From: Nemopilema nomurai
Lineage: Eukaryota > Cnidaria > Scyphozoa > Rhizostomeae > Rhizostomatidae
Direction: 5' to 3'
DNA length: 64,000 nucleotides
Assembly (NCBI GenBank): GCA_003864495.1
Contig: ML133465.1
Span: 675,024-739,023 of the forward strand
In this document: positions 47,056 to 60,889 of the stretch, piece after piece
How positions within the stretch are numbered: position 1 is the first letter of the stretch
Layout of the letters: each line of letters starts with the position of its first letter
Notes under the pieces: model-generated
Seen by the model: the letters and a program-made list of their open reading frames with translations, nothing else
What the model was told of the DNA's origin: nothing
Database searches by the model: none
Program-made: the position numbers and the translations under genes

Positions 47056-50000
47056 CTGAAAATGCTATCCTTGAGATGTTCTGAAATGTTCTGAGAGGGG
47101 TTCTGAAAGAATTCGTAAACTTATAGTTGAAGACCAAGTTGTTAAATACTGTGGATAGGTTTTGGCCAAACTAAATCAATTCATTATTAGCACTGCAAGT
47201 GTATTTAACTAGAAAGTAGAAAAATTATTTGTATGCATTCCTGTTAAATCTGAGTGCTGGTTATTCTTGCAAATCAATTGAAACCTTTATACTCGGTTAG
47301 CATTTCCCATACATTTCGCAATCTATAGCCACTTTTGTCAAGCCCTAATTAATTTGTTAATGATTGTTGGTCATGTAGTATAAGTTTAGTGGTTAAAATC
47401 TTTATAAGCAACTCAGGGGCCCTGTCACAACATTTTTCACTTAGCATGCAATTTCAATATTTTATAATAACATAACAATCACTGGCTGTGTAAATAATCT
47501 TTAATTGTCTACTATATATCTTCAGTGTCAAAAACTTCCTTTTATTGGATCTTTCAAGTGTTTTTTTTCATCTTGCATTTTGATAATAAGCTTGTGAGAT
47601 TATTACAAGTGCGTCTTATAATTAAACTAAAATTTGCATCTACAACATTTTAGCTTGAAAACAATTTCTTAGTTGTTCTGATGATTTTCTCGGCAAAATA
47701 ATTTTTGTTTGATAAATAAAAAGACTATTTTGTAGCTATCCTTAGAAGTTTCTTTATATTCAAACATTGCCTTTTCAGTCTTTGCAGTAAATAAGTAAAA
47801 ACTCTTGTTTTTACAATTAACTTGATGTGCCGAGAAAGCATTGTTTGAACTTTTCTTTATCTCAAACAATTTTGATTGCTGTCACGTTCCAAATGTGTTT
47901 AGGGCCCAGGCGCACAGACAGTATTTTTGGCAACTCACATCTCCTTCCCAGGGGCAGTCTTTATTCCCGCAAGTAAAGATTCAAAATCAGCCGCAGGCTT
48001 GAATCAGTCTTTATGAATTCCTTTAATTAATGGAAAGGACTTTCTGTTTAACCTGCCCTTGGTTGTCGTACGTAAAGTTTCTACAGTACGCAACGGTATA
48101 AATGTAGAGTATGAATTTACGTGAATGGAACAGAAGCAGATAGCAATAAACTTTCTTCTGCATCTTTGCGTGTAATAGTGAAATTTTTGGTTCTTCTTAT
48201 CAATTATCTGGATTATATACTACAAACCTTAACGAAGAGGAATGAAATGTTCCATGACTTGAAGTTTTGAATTAAATGTACTAACCAATATGAAGATATT
48301 TTCTTTTGATTCAATGCTTTCATTGATTTCTTAACTTAGGATTAACCTGTGTCTTGTCTCGAAAGCACCTTTGCTTCAAAGGTTCTGCAAGTTCTTCAAA
48401 AGTTTTCAATGATTACTCTTTACATCTCCATAAGTGCATTTGTTAAAATAGAATAGTCCCGTTGCTACAAAAATTAACACAACAACATAGTTTTTCCGGT
48501 ACCTACACAACAACGACATAATTATTTACGAATCGAGAAATATCACGCTTTATTGTGGGTTTCCCGATAATTATAGCATTTTATTTTGTTTGAATCAACA
48601 CCATTCTTACTATAATCAGTAATCTGTATTATCCTACTATACATTTTTGAAATCTAATGAACTTTTCATTTTGCTTGGCATACATTAAATTCTTTAAAAC
48701 TTTGGAAATGTAGTATTTGCTTGAATCTGAAACGACCAATCCTCATTTATAGAAACATACTAGTCTTTGAACATGAATACTGCACCTGAATGTCTGTGTA
48801 ATAAAACAACGTTGAATCTGAATTGAACTTCACACTGTGTAATAAAACACTATGCATCTTCGATGATCTTCTTTTAAGCTCCCCTTCCTAAGAAAAGCTA
48901 TGAGGTAGACAAAAATTTTCACCCTAATTGCCAGTTTTTCTTTCTCTTCAATATTAAAAAGGACCTTCGTGCACTGCCAAGCTTATGCAAGGGTGTAAAT
49001 AAAAGTGAATTTCAAAAACTGTGTCACAAAATAGAGTTGATGGAGTGAACAATGCTTCCAAAGTTTGTTTACGTAGAATAAATGTACAGTGGACTTGTAG
49101 CCGACTGTCACGCGCTAATGTCTGCCATACAGTTATTGACTTCTCAATAACTTCGAAGTTCTTCTGCAATTAACTACTTTCAAAATAAAAAGAGATTGAT
49201 GTCTTCTTTATATCATCTTGGTTACCTTGTTATTCTTTACTTTGTAGTAGCTTTTAATGATATGTTCAAAATTCAATAGAATCTAGAGAACAAAGTCTGT
49301 ACAAAATTTTTAGCTTTCTACGTTAATCTAAGATTATGGCAAACTCAACTCGACTTTCGACCAGTTGTTATTCTCTAAACAACCGTACACACTGACAACT
49401 ATCTAAACTAGGAACAGGGAAATTGTGGTTCTTAGAAGATTAACATATTTATTCTTTCGTAATTATGTTCCGCTAAGTATGCACATGAAGCTTCATGTCG
49501 AAAGAAATCTCGCGAAGCTGTAAAAGTAATAAATAGGAAAAAAAGCGAGGAAGTGTGTTAAGCGTTTTATTTTGAGGTATGGTCGGCCTGCTTAGCTATG
49601 ATGCAAACAAAATATGGAAGAGTGAATGGAACAACTTTCGCTGCCGTTGCCTAGTTACAAAGAAAAGTTTCTAAAGTAAACAGTGCTCAAAACTTTTATT
49701 AAACAGCCATTTGGAGATAATCAACGTTCTCATTCAATTAATAGTTTTTGAAATTGTTTTCCTAAGACTGTTTTTGTTTTGGATACAATTAGGAGTATTC
49801 GAGTGATTATTAAGAATTGTTTTGAAAGTACAGTCGATGGAATCAAATCAAATTAGCTTGTAAATGTAAAAGTCATATCGCTTGCACCTGTCCAAGGGTA
49901 ATGGAAGTTTCTAGAAAACGCCGGCTTAATGAGAGGAGGTTAAAAGTAGTTAAATGACATGTCAGTGGCACTGTTCAATCAACTTATGATAGCTCTGTGC

Positions 50001-51685
50001 TAGACAGTTGAAATTTAGTAAGTGCACACTTGTTAAAATTTGTAATCACTGTAAATCCACATTTACCAGAAATACCAGAATTGAATGGAAAGGTAATGTC
50101 GATCCACATTTAGATTCTGTTTAAAGAAAGTGAACAATCTATTCACAGAGTAAATATTGTCAAGTAAAAAGTTGTTAATAGTTAGACATATTGGTACGAA
50201 TTCTTTCTAAAATATCTGTCAATTTTTTATGAAATGAAAGGGTCAAATTTGACGCCATATACCTTTGGGTATTGTTCTTCGGTTTTTTATAGATTATATA
50301 GACATCACGTCTTCTGTCACTTAAAAAACGTCAGTTTTCTCTATACATTTTTCATTTCATACGGATTGCAAAATGTTTCAAACTTGAAGCCACCAAACCC
50401 AAAGTAACCTGGAAGATTATTTTAAACGTTTACGGATAATACAAGCTTACATCTTATTTTATGACAGCACATGCATGTTTGGAAAATACTCTACGGTTAA
50501 TCCCATTCGTTCAATGCTATCTCTTGTTATTCATATTTAGCTGAACGAAATTGTTAGTTATTTGAAATTTCTCTTCTTGTCGTAAAAGAGAAAAAGAAAC
50601 TTGCAATCGGTTTTTACACTTACAATCAGTCGTTCAGGAGCTCAGAAGTTATATTTGAGAAGTTGTGAAGATTATTTTAAATACAACAATGGTCAAAAGG
50701 GAGAAAAGGAAACTTCACATTCTGCAAAATAGAATATAATTCAGGTTACACCAAAAAAGATTGATTAGTTGCTTAATAGTGCACAAGAATAGGACAAACG
50801 TGGTCAAACAACATACTTCCTTTTTTGGTCAAGGCCATAAGGGTGAAACAGTTTTTTCTTTGTTGCTGAGTGAATTCAATGGCCAAGCTAATTATTTCCT
50901 TAAAAGCAAACTTAGTCGTTTGCTTGCAGATAACAATAGTTTTAGCAAAAACGTGGAAGAGCTGAAGAGTTGAACTTACTTTCTTGTAAAGCAGCAATTA
51001 ATCATCAAAATATGAAAAAGATATGATATGATATGAAAAAAAAATAATCAGCAAAAAGAAAGAAACGTTAAAATTGTAAAGAAAAAAGTTGTTAGTAGTT
51101 AGACATATTGTTACGAATTCCTTCTAAAAAGATCTCACAGTTTTTTTATATAATGAAAGGGTCAAACTTGACGCAATAGACCTTTGGGTATTGTTCTTCG
51201 GTTTTTTTGTAAGATCTTTGAGTCTGCAAACTTAAATTTCCATACAAATTTATTTGTCCAAATCCTTGAAGCACTTCTCGTTTTCCTAGCTTTTTAATTT
51301 CTTTTAATTTCTCACAAAATTTGTTGTAACTTACGAAATCGTAAGCAAATCTTCTGAAACCGAATAATACAAGACGATTGAGCATAATAAAATTGAAAAT
51401 AGGTCAATATGTTTACGTTATTGAAAAGAATTATTTTACTAGAATGTTTTACGCAAAACACTGTTTGCTTTATATCTAGTCTTGCGCATTTCTTTGTTTA
51501 CAAAAGTAATTGCCTAAAGCTAAAGAATTCTGTAATTTGAGTTATATTTGTTATTCTATGAAAAATGCAAACTTCTTTTAAATTACAAAAACAATTAGAA
51601 GGGTATAGGCAACTTTAACTTAATCAAACAGCAAATTATTCAAGACAGCTAAGTGATATCTCACCTGTACAGAGCCGCTAAATTA
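47056..51685 (+). other. Spacer between genes 4 and 5, patchwork of unit 2 and unit 3 alleles
   Basis: Unit-2-like at its start (cagatagcaat, tttgtagtagctttta near 49240), unit-3-like from about 49765 (aagactgttttt, tccaagggtaatgg), unit-2-like at about 51270-51362 inside the minus-strand frame, then unit-3-like. Repeat copies at about 50151-50288 and 51068-51208. Confidence 0.6.
51146..51385 (-). other. Unassigned minus-strand frame, 79 codons, variant type (unit 4)
   Basis: Variant form with FGFRRFAYDF, NKFCEKL and KREVLQG. Unit 2 has the same variant but with frame-breaking 1-nt losses. Confidence 0.25.
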
Positions 51686-54600
51686 ATGAAAGGGATTATG
51701 GCCGACTCATTAAAAATGAAAGAACGTATAATTGTTTTGCTGAAAGTAAACGGTGATGGTAAGTTTTAATAGAATTGTGCATGTGTAGACCAACGATAGA
51801 GTCCAGCAAGAGCCAGTAGAGCTCGGTGCAGCTAGAACTGAATGTCTTGAAAGGTAAGCATGAGTCTGCCTTTCTTTATGGGGCGAGTTTGCATTGCCAG
51901 TAAGCATGTAAGCACGAAAGTATCATTTTAGTGTACGCAACTAAAATATATGTAATCAATCAGCATCACAGATGATTAAATTTCATAGACGTAATGTAAG
52001 AAATTGAGGAAAAAGGTAAGGGACGCAAATTTGCAAGAAGGCTGTAATAAGAATAGTTGTGTATTTATTCTAATGCTCAATTTTGTGTGATCCGTAAATC
52101 TTATATTTAAAAAAAAGTTTAGCATCTTAAAAGAAACTTTAAAAACTTCAACAAAAGGTGGAGCTTGTGTTAGGCTTTTTTGTGTTTGACTTTTTGTCTG
52201 AGTCAAATTTCAACGAACTATTTGAAACTTGTCAATAAACAAACTGTTGCTTTTATGCCTCATGCTTTATGCTTAGTAGCCTTGCAACATTTCAGAACAT
52301 ATTTACGCTAATATTGGAAAATCATGCTTATATTTAATCAATACATAAACTTTTGCATTTGAAATCTGTTTGACTCAGAGCAACGTTTAAAGTATGTATT
52401 TAGAAAAGATGAGTAGAAAACTTTCAATTCAATTAATATCATTGATTAACTGGAAAAGTATGAATATCTAAACCGTTTGAAAGAATGGGTGATAGTTAAG
52501 ATTCAAAGACACATCTTTACATTGCCTAAAAAGTTTTGCATAGCATTTTCTTTACAGGTGCCTCTCTATTTTGTCTTCTGCTACATCCAGTTAACATTGG
52601 TAAGTACAATTTCGGCTTCTGCAGTTTCGACATCAATGAGTGCATAAAATGAGTACATAAAGTTAATTACTAATTCAAGGTACTGCTCGAGAAGTTTTAC
52701 AATTGTATTGATAGTAACACCAATAAATTCACAGTTTTGGATCGCAACCTTGAAATAGGAATGGGATTTTCCATTAAAACTCTTTCTGTCCACAAAGCAT
52801 GGGATTTTCCATTAAAAAATAGACAGACTCAAAAACGCCTGGTGGAAAGAGGAACTAGCTTGCCCAATCATACGAAAATTTCCGTCACTGTATATTTTGG
52901 CACAATCTGGATTCTCCAACAGATGTTGTCATATAGCCGAATCATAGTTAACTTGGGCATTGCTTTTTTTACAATTTCGACGGGCTGCTCTTATTCTGCA
53001 GACGTTTTGGTCCTTATGCTCGTGGGAACATGCTGTTTTATTCATTCCTTTAATCTTTGAGTAGTGCGTCCGTTAAAGTATGTTGTTAAGGAACGTTTTT
53101 TTCCATTACAACCAATCATGTGCTCTTCTTATCACCCTCTAGTGTTTTCGATCCGCAACTGGCTATTTATTTTGTCAGATTTTGGTTATTTTTCGACGTT
53201 TGCATTGTCCGAGAAGCGTCGGACTAAAATGCACTTTTAGTATAGAAAACTGGTCCCGCAATTTCTAGCCATACTGAAGTTTTGTGACGCAAAGCATTTG
53301 TTCACACACAACAGCACTTTCTTTGACAAGTTTCATGAGTGTGCTAGCTGGGCCAAGTTCTATCAACTTCAACCACAGTGAACAGGAATTCAATGGTTAG
53401 AGAAAATACAAATTTAAAGGCTGAAGATAATTTTATCTGAGGCACTCTGGTTGCAATCTCATCTTATGTCATCTAAAGTTCTATTTTAAACAGCACAGGC
53501 ATTGCAAGTGAGGTTTTTTGTTGCTGAATTAGAAAATAAGGCAGATTCGCCATGATATAAACTTTCCTTTGTTTAAAGGAGAACTGACACGCAAAAATAA
53601 CTTGGGCTTATTCTATGCAGAATTTATCGCTGACTTCAAATCTGGAAAAATTTTTCTACTTAGAATTGCAGTTTTTCTCATATTTGCCCCTTTATTCGTC
53701 AATTACGTGTTGAAGCAATAGCCAAAAGACAAACGAAATCTAAGAGAGTCGGCGGTAAAAGCGATCCTGCAACCTGCTATGGGAGCAGAAATATGAATTC
53801 AAGAAAAACGGGTTGACGGGACCTGCTAGTGTGACTAAAAAATAATTTCACCGAACTTGGTTATCATATTTTAACAGAGGTTGAGACACTAGGGAATAAC
53901 CTAGTCTTGCAATAAGACCACCCCCACCCAAGTCAAAAGTGTTTTCAAAAGAAGATAATGCGCCAGTTGATATTCCTATGACAGTTAAACAGCTTTTTCT
54001 TCAAATAAGAAATCAAGTTCTTGCCTAAGAGCTAAAAGCCTATTTCGTAAATCCAGATTCTTCAACAGCCTTAAAGGTAATTCGCTAAACCCTTCGCACC
54101 CGGTGAAAATGGCATATAATCGGCACAAGTGCGACTTTCAACCCGTTTTTCCTATTTAATATCACGACCCAGTTAACGGGTTTGAAACATAAAAAACAAT
54201 CATATAATGCTACGTTGATAATGAATAACTTGCAGTTCCGTTTAGGGCATTATAGGCATTTCAGCGAATAAGGCCATACAGGCAAAGAAGTCTGGACGAA
54301 GACGCCTCGATCTGAAATGAAATTCTAGTTTTGACGATACCTGATCCCATTAAGATTGTAGCAATGGCAATGTTTTTAATATAAACTCTATATCAATTTG
54401 TACTTCCAGTCTGTTCTTTGTTCATAATATCGTCACTGTTGAGCCATGGGACGACTGTCTGCTCAAGCGGCAGCGCTGGTTGGTAGCAAAAACTCAGACG
54501 GCTGAAATTTTCCATTTGTTTCAAAATCAGTGTAATAAAACTCCAATTCAGAGTCTCAAACCATTGAAAAGTCAATTATGTGTCAAAAATGCAAAACTAG

Positions 54601-57600
54601 CTTCTTTCAGATGCACAAAATAAACATTTGTCCACTGCATTTTCTAAAAAATTTCTATAAAGAAACACAATGCATGCTGAGAACATGTCACTTGTGACGT
54701 CAAAGATGATCACTCGTGACAATTTTCGTTTCGAGTCTCAAGTTGTCGGAACAATTGTCGTTTCCCAACTTAAAACGCATGTCTTTCAAAAATGGTAACT
54801 GCGACTTAGAAAAATTTTCCAATCCCGGAATTTGCTTGTCACAAACTACCGTTTTAGCCAACCTTCTTTTTGCGTTCAGTTCTCCTTCAATATATAATCA
54901 CAATAATATATATATTCACAATATTTTCCTTCGCTTCATAGTCCTATTTACCTCTTTGTAGACTGTGTGTTTCATGGAAACAATTCAAAACAACGAATAA
55001 ACAAGTCATGTTATTGCAGCTGTGAGTACGACAAACGTGGTAATCGAAGACCTTTATCTTGTCAACGCAATAATGCAATCGGTTGAGAGCTGTTTCGACG
55101 CTGATAAGTTGTCCATCATATATACAATGTCTCACAATGAGTTAACGCTAAAATTGTAAGATAGTAACACCTCAAAACCTTCATAGTTAAGCAACTTGAT
55201 TTCCAACTTTCATCGATCTAGTTTTCGATTTTCTGTGACGACAGTTGTGTTTATTTTCACTAAAATTACACCTCTTCTTTCTAGAGATAAGAATAGAATA
55301 AATACAAAAGCATTTAAAATTCTTTCTAAAAATAATTGTTTCTCTTCCTAGGTTGTGGATACTGGTGACTTTGAAAGATGTCAATGGAGAAATACTTCGA
55401 TTATCATGCAAAACGTTTGCCAACTTCTCTGTTGTGCTTGAAGATCGCTCACTTAGGGCCGCCTTCCGCACGTTTGATAGTCTTGATGAGTATACGTGTA
55501 AGTTTGAATGCATTCAAGAACAGCTATGCAAATCTATCAATGTAAATGAGGAGCTTGGTGCTTGTCAGTTGAACAACAAATCAGCACAGGACCCTAACGA
55601 CGGCATCGAAACACAGGCAGCAGCTGGTTGGACATACTATTCTACTCGCTACGATGAAATGCATGTATGTTTTAAAACAGATTTCAATTGCTTGACACAA
55701 TAGAGAAGACTGATATATAATTAAAACGTTATTTTAAAGTACTTTAGCAATAGATATGCCTACGAAAATGTATGACACTATTAAAAGGGCTTTTGGGGCT
55801 AAATGTTTTATTCCGATTGTAAGTGATTTTTACATTTTTGCAGGTTGGTCAGCTCTGCCAATCAAAACATCCTTGCAGGAGTGGAGAAAAGTGCGTTGAT
55901 ACATGCACATGCCCTGGTTATCGATGTCTCGGTGAGGCAATTCAGCCATTCTGCAAAAAACTAATTTGATGAACAGAATTAAAAGAAGCTGCCAAATAAT
56001 TTTAGTTCATCTGCTGGCCTTACAAAATCTTTATCTTTCATTAAAATTCTTTGTCACTTCAATCACTCTATTTGCCAGGAAGATACCTTTTGCTGTATTT
56101 TTTACATTTAATTTTCGTTTGTTTTTTTTAAAACAAAATCTATAAAAGAAATGTATTTCACAAGCACGAACATTAAACCAAAGGTTCTTGAATCGTTACT
56201 TTGCCCTTCGCTTTTCTAGACGATTTTAATTTCTTCAAAGAAATGAAAATTGGAAGCTCTTGATTTTGACAGTCTTTGATGAATGCAATGCTAAAATACA
56301 CAGCTGCCATCAGAAGGCAAACTGTAAAGTAACAAAGATAACCTCAATTTATGAAATAAGCAGCATGAAAGCAAATGGAAACACCGACACGTTCTTTCCA
56401 GGATCGAAATTGTGTTCTAATCCTAAAAGCAAGTGAGTTGATAAATATTGTCGGTAGTGAAACTTTGTACAAACAGATCTTAAAGGAGAGCTGGTTTTAA
56501 GGCAGTTATCATGTCATAGCAAAGCCTTTGATTATGATAGTTTTTTCAATGATTTTCACCAGCAATAGGAACATTGAAGTAGCCATATTGCTACTTCAAT
56601 CGTGAAAAGCTACGATGACCCTAAATTATATACGTAGTTGTAAAAACCCATAAAAATGGAATAGAATTAGGCCTGTCTTTTCCTGAAGAAGGATCGGGAA
56701 TGTTATCGACGATTAGAACGAAAGTTTTACTGCTGTTACGGAGACAATTCATTTTTAATTCTACCAATTAAACCTGAACCAAAATTTAAACAACCAATAA
56801 GGCAAATTGGTTGAAATTAAAAGATTATTGTTGCAAAGATTATAGCATAAGGAATGATAAAATTCGTCTTTTGATCAGGTAATCCATTATTGTTTCACAC
56901 ATACCAGCTTGCAGAGTGATGGACGGAATGAAACTGAATTCCATTATACTTTCATTAAAAAAGAGTGTTATTGGCAATTTCAACCCTTTCTATATCAATT
57001 GATGCTATTTTCTTCCTATTATGAAGAGTTATTCGTTCATAAAGTTCACATTTCTTGCTTTCAGATGTCAATGAATGCCAAAGTTCTCCTTGCAAAAACG
57101 GTGGCTCATGCAGCAATCTCGTGAACATGTACAGATGTGAATGTTTGCCAGGATATACTGGCTTGAACTGCGAAACTGGTACATTTTAGAGATTCAATAA
57201 TACATAACTCGTAAAACCAGATAAATTATAAATTGTTCAAATAGAATCTCAGTATAGCCTTCTTTTGAATATCATTTGCCTTTTTCACAAGATGTAGTTA
57301 GTTTTTCTCAAAATTTATTAATATAGGCCCAATGCTTTATTTGCTAAATATATCGAATCTTCTTGAATCAAATTGGACATGAAAGTAAAAGATAATGTAA
57401 GCTTAAAACGTAAACATGTCAAGAAAAATTACAAGCCAGAGGTGACCAAACTACTGCCCAAGTCCAAAGTCCTCCTGCTGACCCAATAATCATTGATACA
57501 GTTTTGCCTGAATACCACAAGCTTACCACAACAATACCCCGTTCGTCACAGGGCATTTGTTTCTTGACAGCCTCAATACCTTTTCCTATGTAAGAATTTA

Positions 57601-60600
57601 TAAACAATTTCAAGACTTTTTTCAAATCTGGGCTTCATTAGTAAATGAATAATGAACCTTTAAGCATTCTCTAAAAAATATCTTGTTTTGACAGACATTG
57701 ACGAATGCAACAAAGGAACTCATAGCTGTCACGAGAAAGCACATTGCACCAACAACCATGGTTCATATTCCTGTCATTGCCAAAGTGGATATTTTGATTT
57801 TGGCGAAGATTGCATACGTAAGTAATACAATTGAGTAGCTGCATTTCCCTTAAAAGACCCAGAAGTCTTAGAACTGAATGTAAATTAACGGAGACGAAAC
57901 GCAGCTTAGCTCAGAGGACTACATAATCTAAAGGTAGAAACTCTTACCTATCCAATCAAAGTTGAGAAAACCAAATATTCACGTCGTCACTTCAAATATC
58001 GCTACCTTTTGTTTGATACAAGACAATGTGGCTATCATGTGATCTCTTTGATCAAAGCTGCAATATGCACGCTTAAGATGAATTGAATTACAGTGGTTTT
58101 AAACTAGGTGATCTTTGTCCATTGATTTATTGAAGTCATCTGGGCGCATATCGTAACCAACAGTAATTTGTACTATCATAATTATCTTTTAACAAGTCAT
58201 ACGCTATATGCAAGTAGTTTTGCATTGACATTAAATTATCAATAAGTAAAATCGTTGCCAAAAGAATAGTTTAGGAGTCGTAAAGTGCTCTACAAAATGA
58301 TGAGCATGTAAGCATATAAGAAATGCACTCTGTTAGTAACAGATTGGAATGATCTTTGTTAATCTCAGTTATTTTTGTTTATTGACGTGCCAACGTGTGT
58401 CACCGATAACATACTGCAGAAAAAAATCTGGGTGTGACTCCTCAAAGAAAGCGTAAAGAATGCATTTTATGGCAAACAATTGATAAATGAATACCATTAA
58501 ACCTAGATTATTAGTTAGTCTAGAAAACATCGCTTTGCTTGTATTATCCGGAATCGGAATCGGAATCATCGAAGAAAACAGTTCTGGAAGTTTAATTTTA
58601 CCTCTGAATGGTTCTATGAATAGGCAATGGTTAAATTCTTCTCTCAAATTCAATTACGAAGCATTGCGTTAGAATACATTAATTGTTATTGTAAAATATC
58701 AAAATATGGTACCCTTCTGCACAAATAATGGCAATGCTTCATGAACTATGATAGTTGATAAAATGCTTCACCTTATTGGCACCATTTCGATTTTCTTTGA
58801 TTACTAAGAACAACATTTGAATAAGAAAAATAAGATAAACAAGCTATTAATGCTTAATTGGAAAAAAGCTCTGGAAGAAATGAGGTTTCTCATATTAATG
58901 GCTCTAATAAAAGAGGTAATTTTCAGTCGTTAAATGAAGAGATAAACACTATTTGATAAAAATTAAAAATTCCAGGCAATGTTTGAATGCAACATTATAC
59001 CGCCGATCAAATGCAACAATGGGCATTAAAATAAAAATATACATAATTTGAATTTCTCGCTTTTCATATAGTTCCTTCGCAAAAGCATTTTTTCTTTTCT
59101 CATCAAAGATATGTTCCGTTATTTAAAAAGCATTTTATTCAAGTTGCATTATTTCAGAAAATCTTGCTCTTGGGAAGTATGCCTCTCTCAACATATGATG
59201 GCAAGATGCAGGCCTTGCTAGCTTTGGAAACGACGGAAACTATGATGCGGAGTGGGCCTCGTGTGCTCTTACATTACAAGAAGTTTCTCCTTGGTGGCAA
59301 GTGGATCTTAACCGACCAAGAATAGTGGCAATCATCAGAGTCACATTTTTGTCTACATGAATGGGATATGATTAATCCATTCAACATTAGTGTCGGAGGA
59401 GACAGTTCAATGGAGGACGCAACAACCAACTCTGCGTCAAGAATGGCAGCGCCAGTCGTTATAATATGACCCTGTTCCCCTGCCATACTCTTCCCATTGG
59501 TCGTATATAAGTGTATTTGTGAATCGCCTTGCTACTCTGAAATAGCTGAGTTGGAAGTTTACAAAGGTATGGTTTACTTACCTATACAACAATATGATTG
59601 CTTTTTTTCATTTAACATTATAAATTCAACTGGCCATGGTTTCTTTTTATTAACTTCAGTAATCTTTCCCACATTCAAAGTATGTCAAAGTATGTTGGAC
59701 CATATCAATACCGCAAGCATTATCTAATGAAACTTGGTATACTTATGCAAATATTATCCTTATTGTTTCGCATCAGTTTTTTAGAAATGGTAAGAAACAG
59801 TTCTTGCAAATTAACAGACAGCTTCAGTAGTCAGTGATAGGTGAATCAATTCATACGCGAATGCAAGCGAGATTTCGATTTAAGTTGAAAGGTTTTATAA
59901 TTGGGGTTGGCAATACTTAACTCATTTAAATGAATTTTCCTCAGGTCTTTTCAGTTTAGATGGATAGGCAGCTGAAAAAAAATCATAAACTGCTCCATGC
60001 AAGAAAATTGCATCACTATAGCTTTAAAAAAGAAGCAGTTTTCTATAACACTTGATACTAGTGCGCAATACTGAACTTTCAATATTAATCTTCCTAGCAT
60101 GACAGTCCTTTCTATCAGAATTATCGTTTCAGATATTCATTAAGGGAGTATTTTCGTATCTATTCAGCTCAAAACATCGCTTTAAATATGCCGTCATCCC
60201 AATCATCGACGTCCATAATCAATGAAGTCACGCAATTTGCCAGATTTGGAAATGATGGTAATATAACTGGGGACTGGGAAAGGTGCAGCATCACGGAGAA
60301 TGACGACATGCCCTGGTGGCAGGTGGATCTGACAAAGCAAGCAGCAGTGATAGCTGTGCGAATAAAGAGTGGTGTGACTTGGGATCCACTCAAGATCAAT
60401 CCATTTGATGTCAGTGTTGGAGACGATAGTTCGAATGGTGGACGAAACAATGCACTGTGTGTGGATGATGGAACCCTAAATGATGGATGGTTCAAGATCT
60501 TTTTTTGCCCGACAGTGCTGCATGGTCGATATGTGACTGTGTTTCTAAACAGAAAAGAGTTTCTTCAAGTTTGTGAATTAGGGTTTATCGAAGGTACGTA

Positions 60601-60889
60601 CTATCTGAGTCTAACTCAATCTAAGTAATTCATCTAATAAAACGTCTGTGAAGTTAGCAGAGGCTTAGTCATTTCATAAGTCAAGCTCAAAAAATTTCAA
60701 CTCACTGTCTTCCCATCATCACTAGAGATTAAATCATTTTTGCTGTTTTTCTCCTGGCTTTTGTATTTCATTACTTCTTTACTTAACATTCGTGATGCTG
60801 TTCTCATCTTATACCAGAGTCTTTGACTACTTTTTTACATCAGATGACTTGTAATACTACAACTTCATTTCACTTCCAGGCATTGGTGA
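51686..60889 (+). CDS. Gene 5: PAN-EGF-fucolectin protein, apparent small indels in FTP exons
   Basis: Exons: 51686-51758, 52558-52599, 54410-54482, PAN 55352-55664, EGF-like 55844-55931, cbEGF1 57065-57178, cbEGF2 57695-57817, FTP1 59158-59566, FTP2 60168-60593, terminal 60880-60889. It is intact through cbEGF2 and carries the same FTP1/FTP2 type as gene 3. FTP1 differs from gene 3 by many small losses (a 5-nt, a 3-nt and several 1-nt) and one 1-nt gain. FTP2 lacks one A near 60578. Similar single-base losses are scattered through the surrounding intron (59041-60000), which looks like weak consensus sequence rather than decay. If corrected, this would be a second functional copy. AATAAA at 60636-60641. 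The gene is followed closely by the deletion junction at 62886. Confidence 0.7.
52538..53194 (+). repeat. 657-bp presence/absence segment (unit 4)
   Basis: Same segment as in unit 3, without the change in the 42-nt exon. Confidence 0.75.
56273..56432 (+). pseudogene. Decayed EGF exon, unit 5
   Basis: Same relic as at 28568, 160 nt. Confidence 0.55.
59158..59566 (+). CDS. Gene 5 FTP1 exon, indel-rich
   Basis: 409 nt. Compared with gene 3: a 5-nt loss after gcctct, a 1-nt loss in gatggcaag, a 3-nt loss in gcaggcc, a gained T in acatttttg, and 1-nt losses in ttcaatgg, tcgtatata and ctgaaatag. Substitution alleles are those of gene 3. The pattern fits unpolished long-read consensus. Confidence 0.65.
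60168..60593 (+). CDS. Gene 5 FTP2 exon, type B, one base short
   Basis: 426 nt. Same alleles as gene 3 throughout, but gtgaattag lacks one A near 60578, so only the last residues (CEIRVYR) are shifted. A single homopolymer base, possibly a consensus error. Confidence 0.75.

Larger units (their letters stand above)
40802..54632 (+). repeat. Tandem unit 4 (13,831 bp)
   Basis: Collinear with unit 3. Its spacer is a patchwork: unit-2-like to about 49260, unit-3-like from about 49765, unit-2-like again at about 51270-51362, and unit-3-like after that. It carries a private divergent intronic patch near 43091-43157, whose first bases are shared with the fragment at the window end. Confidence 0.95.
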
